DNA from: Gammaproteobacteria bacterium
GTDB taxonomy: Bacteria; Pseudomonadota; Gammaproteobacteria; Chromatiales; Chromatiaceae
NCBI GenBank assembly: GCA_020445335.1
Contig: JAGRGU010000023.1
Span: 1-55,143 of the forward strand
Reading direction: 5' to 3'
Length of the DNA: 55,143 bases
Part shown: one piece after another, positions 33,931-44,200 of the stretch
Numbering within the stretch: the stretch's first letter is position 1
Layout of the letters: every line of letters starts with the position of its first letter
Position numbers and translations under genes: made by a program
Notes under the pieces: generated by a model
What the model was told of the DNA's origin: nothing
Seen by the model: the letters and a program-made list of their open reading frames with translations, nothing else
Database searches by the model: none

Positions 33931-35751
33931 CTAGCGCCCCCCCACCGTTCCGTCACGGCGTTTGTCAGCGCCGCCTATGAGCAACGTGTGAGGATGATGG
34001 TGTTTTCCGCGTTTTCCTTTCCTACCCATCCCATGGTGCTCGGATTCCACCACCTGAATGATGGAAAGACCGCTCGTCTGTGCGATTACGCCGACACTGT
34101 GTCCTCTGTCCACCAGGGCATCGGCCAATGCCTGGGTATCATACTCCCAGGTCACTCCGGGGATCGGCTCCTCTATATCGGTTCGCCCGTTACGATTCAT
34201 ATGGTGGGGCACATTGATAGCCTCCTGGGGATCCAGGCCAAAGTCGATCACATTGACTATCGATTGAGCGGTATAGCCAATAATCCGCGACCCACCAGGC
34301 GAACCGGTAACCAGTTCAACCTTACCGTCGGCAGCGAAGACGATGGTCGGAGACATGGAACTGCGCGGGCGCTTGTCAGGTTGAACGCGGTTAGCAACCG
34401 GATTTCCCTGGTTATCGGTAGGCGCAAAGGAAAAATCCGTGAGTTCATTGTTGAGAAGAAAACCCCGAACCATTACCCCGTTACCAAAGGAGCTCTCCAC
34501 GGTGGTGGTCATTGAGAGCGCATTTCCATAACGATCCACAATGGAAACATGGCTTGTACCGCTCAGCTTGGCGGTATTGTCAGGTCCGTTGAGGCTGACC
34601 ACACCCGGGGGGGTTCCGGGATCGGCCGTTCCCATATCGGTCTCTGTGATCAGCGCGGCGCGGGCAGCCAGATACGCTTCATCAAGCATTCCCGCAACCG
34701 GAACCGAAACGAAATCACTATCGCCAACGTACTGATTACGGTCCGCGAAAGCCAGCCGTCCCGCCTGTGAAAAGAGGTGTACGGTATCGACGTCGAGCGG
34801 CTCGCTCCCCATCAAATCGGGACGGTTCTCCATGAGCCCGAGAATCTGTCCAACCGCCAAGCCACCAGAAGATGGCGGACCCATACCGCAAACGCGATGT
34901 CCCCGATAATTCATACAAACCGGATCCCTTTCGACAACCTGATAATTTGCCAGGTCGTCGGTGGTCATATCCCCGGGAATGTTCAGATCACCCTGCACGG
35001 CGGCGGCGATCTCTTCAGCGATCGGCCCTTGGTAGAAAGCGTCAGCACCCCACCGGGCCAACGCCTTCAGAGTATTGGCATAGGGCTTGTTCACCATCAG
35101 GGTGCCCGCCGGTTTCGCGCTACAGTCATCGGAATTGACGAAGTACTCAAAGGCAATCGGATCACGAAAGAAGAGCCGTTCACCCTCTTCGCACGAGGCA
35201 TTCGCTGCCAACAGTCCGGCCACCTGGGAACTGGTACGTTCGCTCAGCTCAAACCCGCGCTGAGCCATCACCTTTGCCGGAATGAACAGCCGCTGCCAGG
35301 GTAAACGGCCATACTTGGCGTGCATATGCTCCATCATGCGGGGAACGCCAGGCACACCAACCGACAAACCGCTCTGCCATGCGTTGATAAACCCACCCGC
35401 ATTCACGAATCGGTCTTCCGTCGCCGCAGCAGGCGCCTTTTCACGAGCATCAAGGGTAATCGTCTGCTGATGCTTGGCGTCGTAGTAGACAATAAAAGCG
35501 CCGCCGCCCAAACCACTGGACTGGGGCTCGACGAGGCCGAGAACCGTCTGCACGGCAACCATGGCATCAACCGCCGTACCACCTAGCTTCAGTATATGAG
35601 CCCCCGCGGCGGTCGCCAGAGGGTTGGCGGTGACGACCATTTCCCGATGAGTGGTAACAGCGGTCGCCAAATCGCCATCTTCCTGGGCCCAACCCGAACC
35701 GGCTGCCAGTACACCAATAGCTACCGAGCTTAGTAATATTCTCAAGTCCAT
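33931..35751 (-). CDS. ggt: Gamma-glutamyltransferase (GGT), exported
   Basis: Periplasmic enzyme that cleaves gamma-glutamyl bonds, as in glutathione. The 606 residues include a signal peptide (about 1-21, ending GSGWA), the large subunit (SGLGGGAFIVYYD, SVGVPGVPRMMEHM), and the autocleavage site GTSHVSIVD where the Thr becomes the nucleophile. The small subunit has LLNNELTDFSF, RPRSSMSPTIV and TGSPGGSRIIGY. The start at 35751 is decided by AAGGAGG about 9 nt upstream; longer frames lack this. The tail is His/Lys-rich (HHGMGRKGKRGKHHHPH), which is not usual. It may recycle glutathione cysteine. Confidence 0.93.
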   Translation of the reverse strand: MDLRILLSSVAIGVLAAGSGWAQEDGDLATAVTTHREMVVTANPLATAAGAHILKLGGTAVDAMVAVQTVLGLVEPQSSGLGGGAFIVYYDAKHQQTITLDAREKAPAAATEDRFVNAGGFINAWQSGLSVGVPGVPRMMEHMHAKYGRLPWQRLFIPAKVMAQRGFELSERTSSQVAGLLAANASCEEGERLFFRDPIAFEYFVNSDDCSAKPAGTLMVNKPYANTLKALARWGADAFYQGPIAEEIAAAVQGDLNIPGDMTTDDLANYQVVERDPVCMNYRGHRVCGMGPPSSGGLAVGQILGLMENRPDLMGSEPLDVDTVHLFSQAGRLAFADRNQYVGDSDFVSVPVAGMLDEAYLAARAALITETDMGTADPGTPPGVVSLNGPDNTAKLSGTSHVSIVDRYGNALSMTTTVESSFGNGVMVRGFLLNNELTDFSFAPTDNQGNPVANRVQPDKRPRSSMSPTIVFAADGKVELVTGSPGGSRIIGYTAQSIVNVIDFGLDPQEAINVPHHMNRNGRTDIEEPIPGVTWEYDTQALADALVDRGHSVGVIAQTSGLSIIQVVESEHHGMGRKGKRGKHHHPHTLLIGGADKRRDGTVGGR

Positions 35752-36186
35752 CAATCTTATCCTCCTTGTCGCCATTAGCCATCGGACGAAAATCGACTTC
35801 AGCCTACACCGAAGAAGCCGACGCTCTCCGCGTCTTCCCCAAAAGTAGCCGCTGACTCCCTGAACTACAAACAGACAATCTGTATGGCTGAAAGGGAAAC
35901 CTTGCCAAGGCATTTCCCGAACGGTATATCGCAGATATGGGGGTCACCCTGCCCCAAAGTTCAAATCAAATCCCGCTCGCGACGCCGTTCCCGCAGATGT
36001 CTGCAAGCAAACCCGGAACATCCGGAGTTCCGCCGAGAGTGGCTCAAAACCGGACCCGTGCGCGGAGTATCCTTCCAGGTTACTTCAATATCGGATCCGA
36101 GACTCATCCATCCCAGCCAGCGCGCAGTAAACTGCTTTGCGTCAGCTACGAATCGACCGATCCGAGGGCGATAGAAAACGGGAGAC
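35752..36186. other. Intergenic region upstream of ggt
   Basis: No real gene is visible in these bases. Short open frames here have unlikely composition. The decayed SafE fragment starts at its right end. Confidence 0.4.
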
Positions 36187-36434
36187 CGCTCTTTGCGGTC
36201 GCGCTGAAGACGGTGGCGGTGGCGCAGCCACTGCAGGCAGTCGCCTGATGCCCTGCTTCGGCCTGGGCAGGCTGCCGATGATGCTCGGCGTAACCCTCTC
36301 GGGCGTGCTGGGGGGCCGGCCACTTCAGCCGTGGACGGTGGCGGCGCGTGACCGGTCTGTTGGTTCTGGCCTTCGGTCTCTGGACGCCCTACGAGGGTTG
36401 CTATTCCTTCGGCATCATGCGCGGCCTGGCCGGC
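36187..36434 (+). pseudogene. Decayed duplicate of the 3' part of the SafE-like gene
   Basis: This stretch matches bases about 33595-33836 of the SafE-like gene on the same strand. Shared blocks include GCGGTCGCGCTGAAGACGG, CTTCGGCCTGGGCA and CATCATGCGCGG. A 6-bp duplication (GGTGGC), an early in-frame stop (TGATGCCC after CAGTCGCC) and several indels break the frame. The duplicate is a non-functional partial direct repeat 2.6 kb away. Confidence 0.75.
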
Positions 36435-36447
36435 CTGGCTGCGCCAC

Positions 36448-36945
36448 CTATCCCTGTACCAGATCCAGCACCTGAGGCAGTTGCAGCAGGAGCATGACGA
36501 CAAGTCCCAGAACCAGTGCCAGGGTCGCCCAGACGAAAACGTTCAGGACCGAACTGCGCTGGCGGGTCGCCGACGCCATGGCGAGCGCCAGGTCGTGAAT
36601 CTTGACCAGTCCAAGGAAGCGCGGCCCGCGGTACACCGCCAACCGGCGACAGGCATTCGAACGCATCTTGAGAATGGCCGTGTCGCAAGCCGCATCGGCT
36701 TCGATGGAGACCAGTTGCCGGGTGCACACCTCGCCCACTTTCAGCTCCGTGGCATCACGACCGGCGTTGACCACGCGTTTCATGAGGTCACCCTCGGTGA
36801 AAATGCCCACCACTTCCCCGGCGCTGGTGACAATAGCGGAAGTCACCTGCTTTTCGCACATCTGCTGCACAACCTCGATGACCGGCGTCTTCTCATCGAT
36901 CATGGGAAGATTCTCGCGGACATATTCAGCAACCAAACAGCTCAT
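36448..36945 (-). CDS. CBS-pair protein with C-terminal membrane helix
   Basis: The 165-residue product has two CBS domains (VREN to GIFTEGDLMKRVV, about 1-62, and VGEVCTRQLVSI to LGLVKIHDLALAM, about 65-130) followed by one membrane helix (VLNVFVWATLALVLGLVVML). CBS pairs bind adenine nucleotides. The ATG at 36945 (MSCLVAEYV) is preferred to the one at 36975 because AGGAAA precedes it. It sits between the SafE fragment and a frameshifted gene; partner unknown. Confidence 0.8.
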   Translation of the reverse strand: MSCLVAEYVRENLPMIDEKTPVIEVVQQMCEKQVTSAIVTSAGEVVGIFTEGDLMKRVVNAGRDATELKVGEVCTRQLVSIEADAACDTAILKMRSNACRRLAVYRGPRFLGLVKIHDLALAMASATRQRSSVLNVFVWATLALVLGLVVMLLLQLPQVLDLVQG

Positions 36946-37305
36946 CTCGTTTTTCCTGAGTTCAAATACCGGCATCGTACTAGCGCGACCGATTTGAGAC
37001 AAATCCCAACCGGCACGACAACTGCACCCCCGCGCCCTGGCGGAGTGCCGGCTGGATCGAGCGACGCAACAGCGAACAGCAGGTGCAGACGCACACGCTA
37101 CAACATCCGGCGGGTGTCGATGAGAGCAATGCCCGAAGCCGAGCCGAGCTCGCTTCAAAAACCCGAAAAGGTGCGGCAGCGGCGGCGCGGCAACTCCGAC
37201 TGAAGAAATGAACCGCCCTCCGGGCTGGTCTTCTACTGTGACACCTGCGCCGTATCCATAGGTGTCTCCTGTCAAAAATGAAAAACCACCTTTAGGAGCA
37301 AAGCT

Positions 37306-37742
37306 ATGTCAAAACCAACCCTTTTCGTCAAATCTGTCACGCTGAGCGCCGCGGTGCTGGGCTATTCGCTGCTCTACGCCCCCTCCGCTTCGGCACTCTC
37401 GGTTACGGGAAAGCTGAACGGACTCGAATGCGCCTCCCACGGCGAAACCTGCCCACGGATCGCCTCGACCCCCACCTGGTGTTCGAGCGTGATTTCGTCG
37501 TGCAGACGGACGATGGCAACTACTACTTCATCACCAACCTGGATCGGGCGGTGAAAGCCCGACACGTATTGAAGATGGTCCGCGTCGAGGGCGAGAAGAG
37601 CCCGAAGTTCAACGCGATCAATGCCAGTGAACTGTGGGTGAATGAGGGCGGCGGCTACAAGGTCATCTGGAACAAGAGGATGGAGGAGGAGGCTCGCCGT
37701 CTGCTGCTCGGCACCACGCCCTCGGATGGAGGACAGCAGTAG
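37306..37742 (+). pseudogene. Frameshifted exported protein
   Basis: A gene starts at ATG 37306 after AGGAG (37294-37298) with a signal peptide (VTLSAAVLGYSLLYAPSASA). It reads to GKLNGLECASHGETCP, then the frame is lost; the neighbouring frame carries on as LDPHLVFERDFVVQTDDGN to the end at 37742. A missing C in the run GCCC near 37452-37454 joins both parts into one product of about 145 residues. Either a real frameshift or a sequencing error. Function unknown; the C-terminal half is soluble. Confidence 0.7.
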
Positions 37743-37794
37743 TCATTGCACTGGACAGCCCATCCGGTTGTTCGAACAAGCAGTCCCCCTGAGT

Positions 37795-37826
37795 GCGCGG
37801 ATACTGCGCCAACGCAGTATCCGCGC
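37795..37826. other. Perfect 14-bp hairpin before the TlpA-like gene
   Basis: GCGCGGATACTGCG and CGCAGTATCCGCGC pair perfectly over 14 bp around a 4-nt loop (CCAA). It lies 28 bp ahead of the ATG at 37855. No T-run follows, so it is not a standard terminator; it may be an RNA leader structure, processing site, or transcription-factor site. Confidence 0.6.
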
Positions 37827-37854
37827 CAACCGAGAGCCGACCAGGCTGGTCCAT

Positions 37855-38442
37855 ATGATCAACAGAGCGCTCAACAAGTTCACCGACGTGTTGTTTTCAG
37901 GCCGCCGGGGGCGTATCGGGCTATATCTCATGGTAACGCTGATGACCCGCGCCACGTCACTTCCCGCGATCGAAACCGCGACCGTGGATGAACGCCTGAT
38001 TCGCCTCGACCCGGTAACCGAGATCGAACCCGCTCCTGCATTCGGACTGCCGGACAGCGAAGGCGTCATCCATCACCTCAGCGACTACCGCGGACGCGTG
38101 GTCGTTTTAAACTTCTGGTCCACCTGGTGCGTACCCTGCCTGAAAGAGATGCCGGCACTCGAACGCAACTGGCAGCGCATCAAACCTTCTGGCGGCGTGG
38201 TGCTGGCCATTGCCATGCAGGACGATCCGGCGGCAATTGATCGCTTCCGGAAACGGGTGGAACTCTCATTTCCCATTCTGCTCGACCGGGAGGGCGAAGT
38301 CGCAGCGGAGTGGAATGTCATCGCCATTCCCACCACATTCATCATCGACGGCAAAGGACGCGTGGTATACACCGCCAGGGGTATCCGCGAATGGGACAAC
38401 GATCTGCTCATTGAGCGGATCATCGACATCTCCGACCAATAG
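37855..38442 (+). CDS. TlpA/ResA-like thioredoxin-fold protein
   Basis: The 195-residue product has an N-terminal hydrophobic leader (about 20-38) and a thioredoxin fold with WCVPCLKEMPALE as active site, AIAMQDDPAAI and cis-Pro region IPTTFIIDGKG. It is the second TlpA-like protein in the window. The ATG at 37855 is chosen because the upstream frame is Arg/Ser-rich and overlaps the preceding gene. Envelope thiol-disulfide exchange is the likely role. The partner may be the frameshifted exported protein next to it. Confidence 0.85.
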   Translation: MINRALNKFTDVLFSGRRGRIGLYLMVTLMTRATSLPAIETATVDERLIRLDPVTEIEPAPAFGLPDSEGVIHHLSDYRGRVVVLNFWSTWCVPCLKEMPALERNWQRIKPSGGVVLAIAMQDDPAAIDRFRKRVELSFPILLDREGEVAAEWNVIAIPTTFIIDGKGRVVYTARGIREWDNDLLIERIIDISDQ

Positions 38443-38598
38443 CCAGCGGAAATGATATCTCCCTTCTTCCCGGCTCCAGACTAGCAACGATATTGACCGC
38501 AGGCAGCGCCGCCGGATCAGGCGGCCGGAGAAAATGCTCCGGGAGTGGTACACGCCGCTGATACGTCATCGATCAAGAGCCCGGCTCTGACAGACTCC

Positions 38599-38919
38599 CT
38601 ACATCACGATCTCCGCTCCCATCCGCACCCAGTGGACGATGCTGATCAGCAGAAAATAGAGTCCTACAAATTCCAGGGCGAGATTCACCAGGTAGAACCA
38701 GAGCCGATCGATCCAGGGAGCGGGAATGATGGAGAGGATCGCAACAACCGAGAAACAACCTATAGAGTAGAAGGTGTAGAAGTACCCCCTGGCTATCAGC
38801 CCCGTCAGGAAGAACAGGGTGATATTCAAAACGATCAGCAGGTTATTGAGCCTTGAGAGATTAGCCCAGTAGACAGTGATATGTTTCTGAAAGGCCGTAT
38901 CAAGTCCGGCCCGGTTCAT
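38599..38919 (-). CDS. Hypothetical membrane protein (106 aa)
   Basis: Not recognised. The product has three predicted helices: LLIVLNITLFFLTGLIARG, SIGCFSVVAILSIIPAPW and VNLALEFVGLYFLLISIVHW. The ATG at 38919 follows a weak site. It lies 165 bp after the glutamate-synthase-like gene on the same strand and could be co-expressed. Confidence 0.6.
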   Translation of the reverse strand: MNRAGLDTAFQKHITVYWANLSRLNNLLIVLNITLFFLTGLIARGYFYTFYSIGCFSVVAILSIIPAPWIDRLWFYLVNLALEFVGLYFLLISIVHWVRMGAEIVM

Positions 38920-39084
38920 GGCGCCCGCCGTATATCTGACCAGTGAAGCGCTGCTCCGGAACGCCGACTGCCGTTTGCCGGCGACAGGCGAGTAAGCGAA
39001 GACAGGCAAGAAGCAGCTGCCCGCCGTGCACCCTGCAAGCGCGCCGTATCGTCCGGCGCGGCTTGCGAGCGGGCTGCCAATGAC

Positions 39085-40626
39085 TCAGACATCGCTCGTG
39101 CCTCCCCCGGAGCCGGAGTTCGCCTGCTGATACGCAGGAAACAGCTCATCCAGCGAGCGGGTCATCCCGTTCATCTGCACCACGCGGGCATGAAAGCGCC
39201 GCAACTCACCCGGATGGCGCACGCCGCAGGCGTGCGCGATGACGCCCACCTCATAGTTCATGTTCTTTACGTAGTCAGCGACACGCTGAGCCTTCGTCGG
39301 CGGATGCAGACCTTTCTGCAATTTCGGATCGTGCGTGGTAATGCCGGTCGGACAGGTGTTCCTGTTGCACTGCAGAGCCTGAATGCATCCCAGCGCGAAC
39401 ATGAAGCCGCGCGCCGAGCAGACGAAATCGGCTCCCATACACATCGCCCAGGCAACGTCCGCCGGGGTAATCAGCTTGCCCGACGCGATCACTTTGACCC
39501 GCTCACGAAGAGCGTACTGTTCGAGTTTGTCGATAAGCAGCGGAAGACTCTCCCGCAGCGGTAGCCCCATATCATCGATAAGCGGCATCGGCGCGGCGCC
39601 GGTTCCGCCATCCGCGCTGTCGACGGTTATGAAATCCGGAGCATGTTCAATGCCACGACGCTGAATCTCCGAAAACAGATCATCGAGCCAGCCGTAGGCA
39701 CCGATGACGATCTTGAATCCGACGGGCTTTCCGCTTACATCACGAATGCGGTTGATCACATTCAACAGGTCGGTGTTGTTGCCGATGTCACGGTGCCTGT
39801 TCGGACTGATTGCATCCTCCCCCTGCCGAATGCCGCGAACAGCAGCGATCTCCGCCGTTACCTTGGCGCCGGGCAGAATCCCCCCTTTGCCCGGTTTGGC
39901 CCCCTGACTCAGTTTCAACTCGAACATGCGAACCTGCGGGTGTGCCGCGACCTCCCGCAGCTTGTCATCGTTCAGGTTACCATCGAGATCGCGTACTCCG
40001 TTTTTTGCCGTGCCGATTTGAAACACTATGTCCGCGCCGGACTCCAGATGATAGCGCGACAGCCCACCCTCGCCCGTATTCATCCAGCAGCCTGCCCGGG
40101 CTGCACCCGCTCCCAGGGCGCGCACCGCCGGTTTGGAGATGGCTCCATAGCTCATGCCGGAAATATTGAATAGCGAGGCGGTGGTGAATGGTTGTTTCGC
40201 ATCGGGTCCGATCGTCAACGGTCGCGCAGGTACGGCATCCTCTCCCAATGTCGGGAACGGACAGTTCACGAACATCACCTGCCCCACGGTGGCGATGTTT
40301 CTCGTCGAGCCAAACGCCACGGTATTGTCGATGTTTTTCGCAGCACGGTAGACCCAGGAGCGCTGCGCCCGATTGAACGGCAGCTCTTCCCTGTCCATGG
40401 CGAAGAAGTACTGACGGAAGAATTCGCCGAGCTTCTCGAACATGTAGCGAAAACGACCGATGACCGGATAGTTTCTGCGGATGGCCTGCTTTGTCTGAGA
40501 TATATCGACTATGAATGCGACCGCTGCCCACAGGCAGAGGCTACCGACGATGAAGATAAAGGCCGCAGCCGTCACCTCCAGTGAAGTGAAAAGAAAATCC
40601 CGTGTCTCATCGGACATCAGTTGCAT
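39085..40626 (-). CDS. FMN-binding glutamate-synthase-like protein
   Basis: The 513-residue protein has an N-terminal membrane helix (VTAAAFIFIVGSLCLWAAVAF) and a GltB-type FMN barrel: MSYGAISKPAVRALG, NTGEGGLSRYHLESGAD, the FMN/substrate motif DSADGGTGAAPMP, and the cysteine cluster CNRNTCPTG for an iron-sulfur cluster. It lacks the amidotransferase and NADPH domains of full glutamate synthase. Related proteins act as archaeal-type or membrane-bound reductases of unknown substrate. GGAGGA lies just ahead of the ATG at 40626, deciding the start over M at 40617. Confidence 0.88.
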   Translation of the reverse strand: MQLMSDETRDFLFTSLEVTAAAFIFIVGSLCLWAAVAFIVDISQTKQAIRRNYPVIGRFRYMFEKLGEFFRQYFFAMDREELPFNRAQRSWVYRAAKNIDNTVAFGSTRNIATVGQVMFVNCPFPTLGEDAVPARPLTIGPDAKQPFTTASLFNISGMSYGAISKPAVRALGAGAARAGCWMNTGEGGLSRYHLESGADIVFQIGTAKNGVRDLDGNLNDDKLREVAAHPQVRMFELKLSQGAKPGKGGILPGAKVTAEIAAVRGIRQGEDAISPNRHRDIGNNTDLLNVINRIRDVSGKPVGFKIVIGAYGWLDDLFSEIQRRGIEHAPDFITVDSADGGTGAAPMPLIDDMGLPLRESLPLLIDKLEQYALRERVKVIASGKLITPADVAWAMCMGADFVCSARGFMFALGCIQALQCNRNTCPTGITTHDPKLQKGLHPPTKAQRVADYVKNMNYEVGVIAHACGVRHPGELRRFHARVVQMNGMTRSLDELFPAYQQANSGSGGGTSDV

Positions 40627-41223
40627 ACTCTCCTCCGTATATTGGCCGACGACAGTACAGGCAGTGGGCGAAACACCGTCCGACGGTCGACAACCGCTGC
40701 ACTGTTGACTCCCACACCGCGCTATTCGACGGGTGATTGTGGCGTTCTGCAGAGATGGTCGCCGACATCTGCCGGGCAACCCGACAGCGCCATGAAAATG
40801 CCTTGTCGATGCCGCCCCCCATTCGCGGCGGACAACTACAGAGCATCCGGGATAGCAGACGCCGCAACAACAAGCTTCACGGCTACGCTCACGGATCCAA
40901 CGCAGATCCTGTCAGCGACTACATCGCCATCAAAGGTGGAGACCCCGGATGCAGAAGAATTATTTCGCGTGGCGAATCTCCCGGGAGGGACGAGCGAGGT
41001 TGTTTGCGCTCACGGCGCTTTCAGGGGGACTGCCTTGGACCTTCTGCTGCTGCGCTGCCAAGGGTCAGCGAAGGGAACTTCCGCTAGCGGTTCGGCTGTT
41101 CAGCCGATCCGATGGGAAGTCGATCCATTGCTGCAACAGTGAGAAAAGCGACCTGCATGGGCAGAGGAGCGCGGCGAGCCATCAATGGCAAACTCCGGGG
41201 TGGGTTCTGGGGGCGACTCAATG
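40627..41223. other. Intergenic region between the glutamate-synthase-like gene and the large kinase gene
   Basis: These 597 bp contain no gene I can support; one 173-codon open frame has unlikely composition. No promoter or RNA structure was recognised. Confidence 0.35.
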
Positions 41224-44200
41224 CTACCCACCGGCGGCAGGCAGAGTCACAAGCACGCATACCTGCTGCTCCGGTTCGTTGCAGACGATCTCCAATGCAC
41301 CCTGATGGGCCTCGACGATTCGCCGCACAATCGACAAGCCGAGCCCCGTCCCGCGTGCCTTGGTGGTAAAGAAGGGCTCGGTCAATCGGGGCAGCAACTG
41401 CCTGTCAATCACACCGGAGTTTCGAATCTCCAGGCAGAGAGAATCTGCTGCATCCGCATCCCTCAGGATCAGATCGATTGTTTCGCTTTCATCGATCGCC
41501 TGTCTGGCGTTGCTCAACAGGTTGATCAGCACCTGTGTCAGCTTGTCCCGATCGCCATCGACCACCTTCGCCGAGCTTCGGCAGGAAACGGCTACCTGTT
41601 GCTCGCTGAGGATACCGGCCTGTCTCAACGTATCGAGAACCTCCTCTGCCAACAGCAGCAGATCGACCCGAACCGGGTTGAGTACCTGCGGCTTGGCAAA
41701 CAGCAGCATCTCGCTCAACAGCGCCTGCAGGCGCTGGCTTTCACTGGCCGCGAGCGCTATCCGCTTCTGCGCGCCTTGTGCCAGGGATTGGCCGTTGAGA
41801 TAGTCGAGCGCCATCTGCATCGTCGACAGCGGAGTGCGGATTTCGTGCGCGATCATCGATGCGAACTCGCCGATCGACGCCAGTCGCTCGCGCTCCGCCA
41901 GCATGCGTCGCGACCTCTCCGCTTCACCCTGGGCTTTCTGCAGCTCGAGTTCAGCACCCGCGCGGATAGCGAAAATCTGCAACAGTCTGCTATCTTCAGG
42001 ACTCTCCTGCAGCGGCTGATCGTGGACAACCGCAAGGTGTCCGATGACAATCCCGGAAGAGTCGCGCATCGGCGTGCCGAGGTAGGACTCCAGACCGACC
42101 TCCTTGGGATATCGCTGCGCCAGCTGCGAGGGGTAGAAACACAGTGCGCCATCGATCACTTCGCGGCAGGGAGTGCCTTCGAGATCGTACTCCACACCAT
42201 CGACGAATTCGCCATTGTCGACGAACGCGATCGCCCGGACCCGCTCATTGTCATCCGGATCGCACTCGGTCACGAATGCGATCCGCACCCGCATCGCATG
42301 GCTGAGATGCAGCACCAGTTTCTGGAAAAATCTCTCGCCTACCGCGGCCGCCGTGCCCTCGGCCACTTCACGCAGACGGCTCTCCGCCTTTCGCCGCCTC
42401 TCGACCTCGACCTGCAGTCCATCAAAAAGGCGGACGTTTTTCAGCGAAACCGCCGCCTGGATCGCAAGCATCTCGGCGATGTCGAGGTGCCTGGGTGTAA
42501 ACGCATCGCCCAGTTGCCTGTTTTCCAGATAGACAACTCCCTCCAGCTCCGACTGATTGACCATCGGCACGCAGATCAGTGAACGCACACTGCTTCCCGC
42601 GAGAAACTGGTCGGCAAGCATCCGCTCATCCTGCACCGCATCGCCAGTCAGCAGGCTGCGGCGTGTATGTACCACGTAATTGATTGCCTTCTCTAGCGCA
42701 CGCCCCCGCCAGTCGTCGGTCGAATCTCCAGCTTCTATACTCACGCCGCTGCCGCCCAGCCTGCCCTCGCGAACCAGAATCGGCCTGTTGTGCTCCATAC
42801 GAAACAGCAACGCACGCTCGGCACCCGATGCCTGCATCAGCAGACGGAGCAGTACATCGGCCACACGCTCCGCATCGAGCTCACTCGACAAAGCCAGCGT
42901 TGCGCTGACGATCGTCGCGCTGTCGATCGGGTCGCGCTCAGGCGGGTGCGACCCGCCAAGCCAGCCGTGAGCCGTCTCGCCGAGTATCTCCGAATGACGC
43001 CGTACAAGCTGCTGGACCTTTGCCTTCGCTCCCCATTGGGCGTAGTCACCGATTGCCTCCGTCAGGTAGATGCGGGCGAAACGCGCATTCCCGCGAGACA
43101 GCCAGAACTCCGCATAGCGCTCCTTTGCCAGAGCCAGGTTGTGGCTGAAACCGGCCTCGGCCGCTCCGTTGATGGCGGCCTCGTAGTGGCTGATCGCATC
43201 TGCGATTCGCTGTTCAACCGCAGCCTTCTCCGCCAGCAGGAGCTCGAATTGATGAGCGAAATTGCTCGGACTCGAACGGGCCCAGACGGACATCAGCTCG
43301 ACTGCCTGATCGAGCTCCGCGCTTTCATCTTCCGCGCTGTCACTCTCTCCCGTGCGCAGCGCAGTTATCGAAAGCGCCCTGTAGAGACAGAGCCAGGCAT
43401 CCCAGATCATACCCCGCACACCCAGCGCCACCCCGTCCGCCCGGCGCGCCATCTCCCGTGCCTCTTCGAAACGCCCGAACAGATAGAGCAGATTCAGTTT
43501 TGCTATGTGATGAAATGCCAGGAAAAAATCCACCTGCCGGTATCGGTCGAGATAGCGCTCCTCATCGAACAGCTCGCTGTTGAGGTCGTGCATTGCGGCC
43601 GGGTCCTGCAGGCATCTTCCCCACTGCAGCATCAGACTATGCGCGTCGTGAAAACTGTGATTGCCGGTGCGTTCCAGGAAGCCCAGTTTTTCGCTGTAAT
43701 CCTGCTGGTAGCCTTCCAGCTGCATGCCGCTGAACATCGCATGCCAGCTCTCGTGAAAACATCCGTATGCCGCGTAGACGAAATCACCGGACTCCAGGCC
43801 GGAGTTGTATGCCTCCCTGGAGTGAGGGAAGCTCTCCGCGATCGGCCGGTGCCAGAATCCGATATAGCAGCTGAACATATGGTTCACTTTGGCGCGGGCG
43901 CTTAGATCGTCGAAACGCCGGTTCACCTCGAGCGCGAGACGGCCGTATTCGTACGCCGCCGCATAGTCATGCAGCACGGCGCCGAGCGTGATCGCATGGG
44001 TGACGAAACCATAGGCGGATTCCGGCGAGCAGCCCTGGCTCAATGACAGTGCCACCATACGCGCGGCGATCAGCACGGTAAGCGCCTTGTCACCCGATAT
44101 GTAGGCCGACGGCCAGAGGGTCATCAACAGATGCATGACCATCCGACCCTGCTCCTGCTCCATGACCGGCAGCTCGAGCATCGTTATGATAGGCTTTGAT

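Noticed and set aside
40627..41223. Possible riboswitch or small gene in the gap
   Set aside because: No conserved riboswitch pattern or coding signal was seen on either strand.
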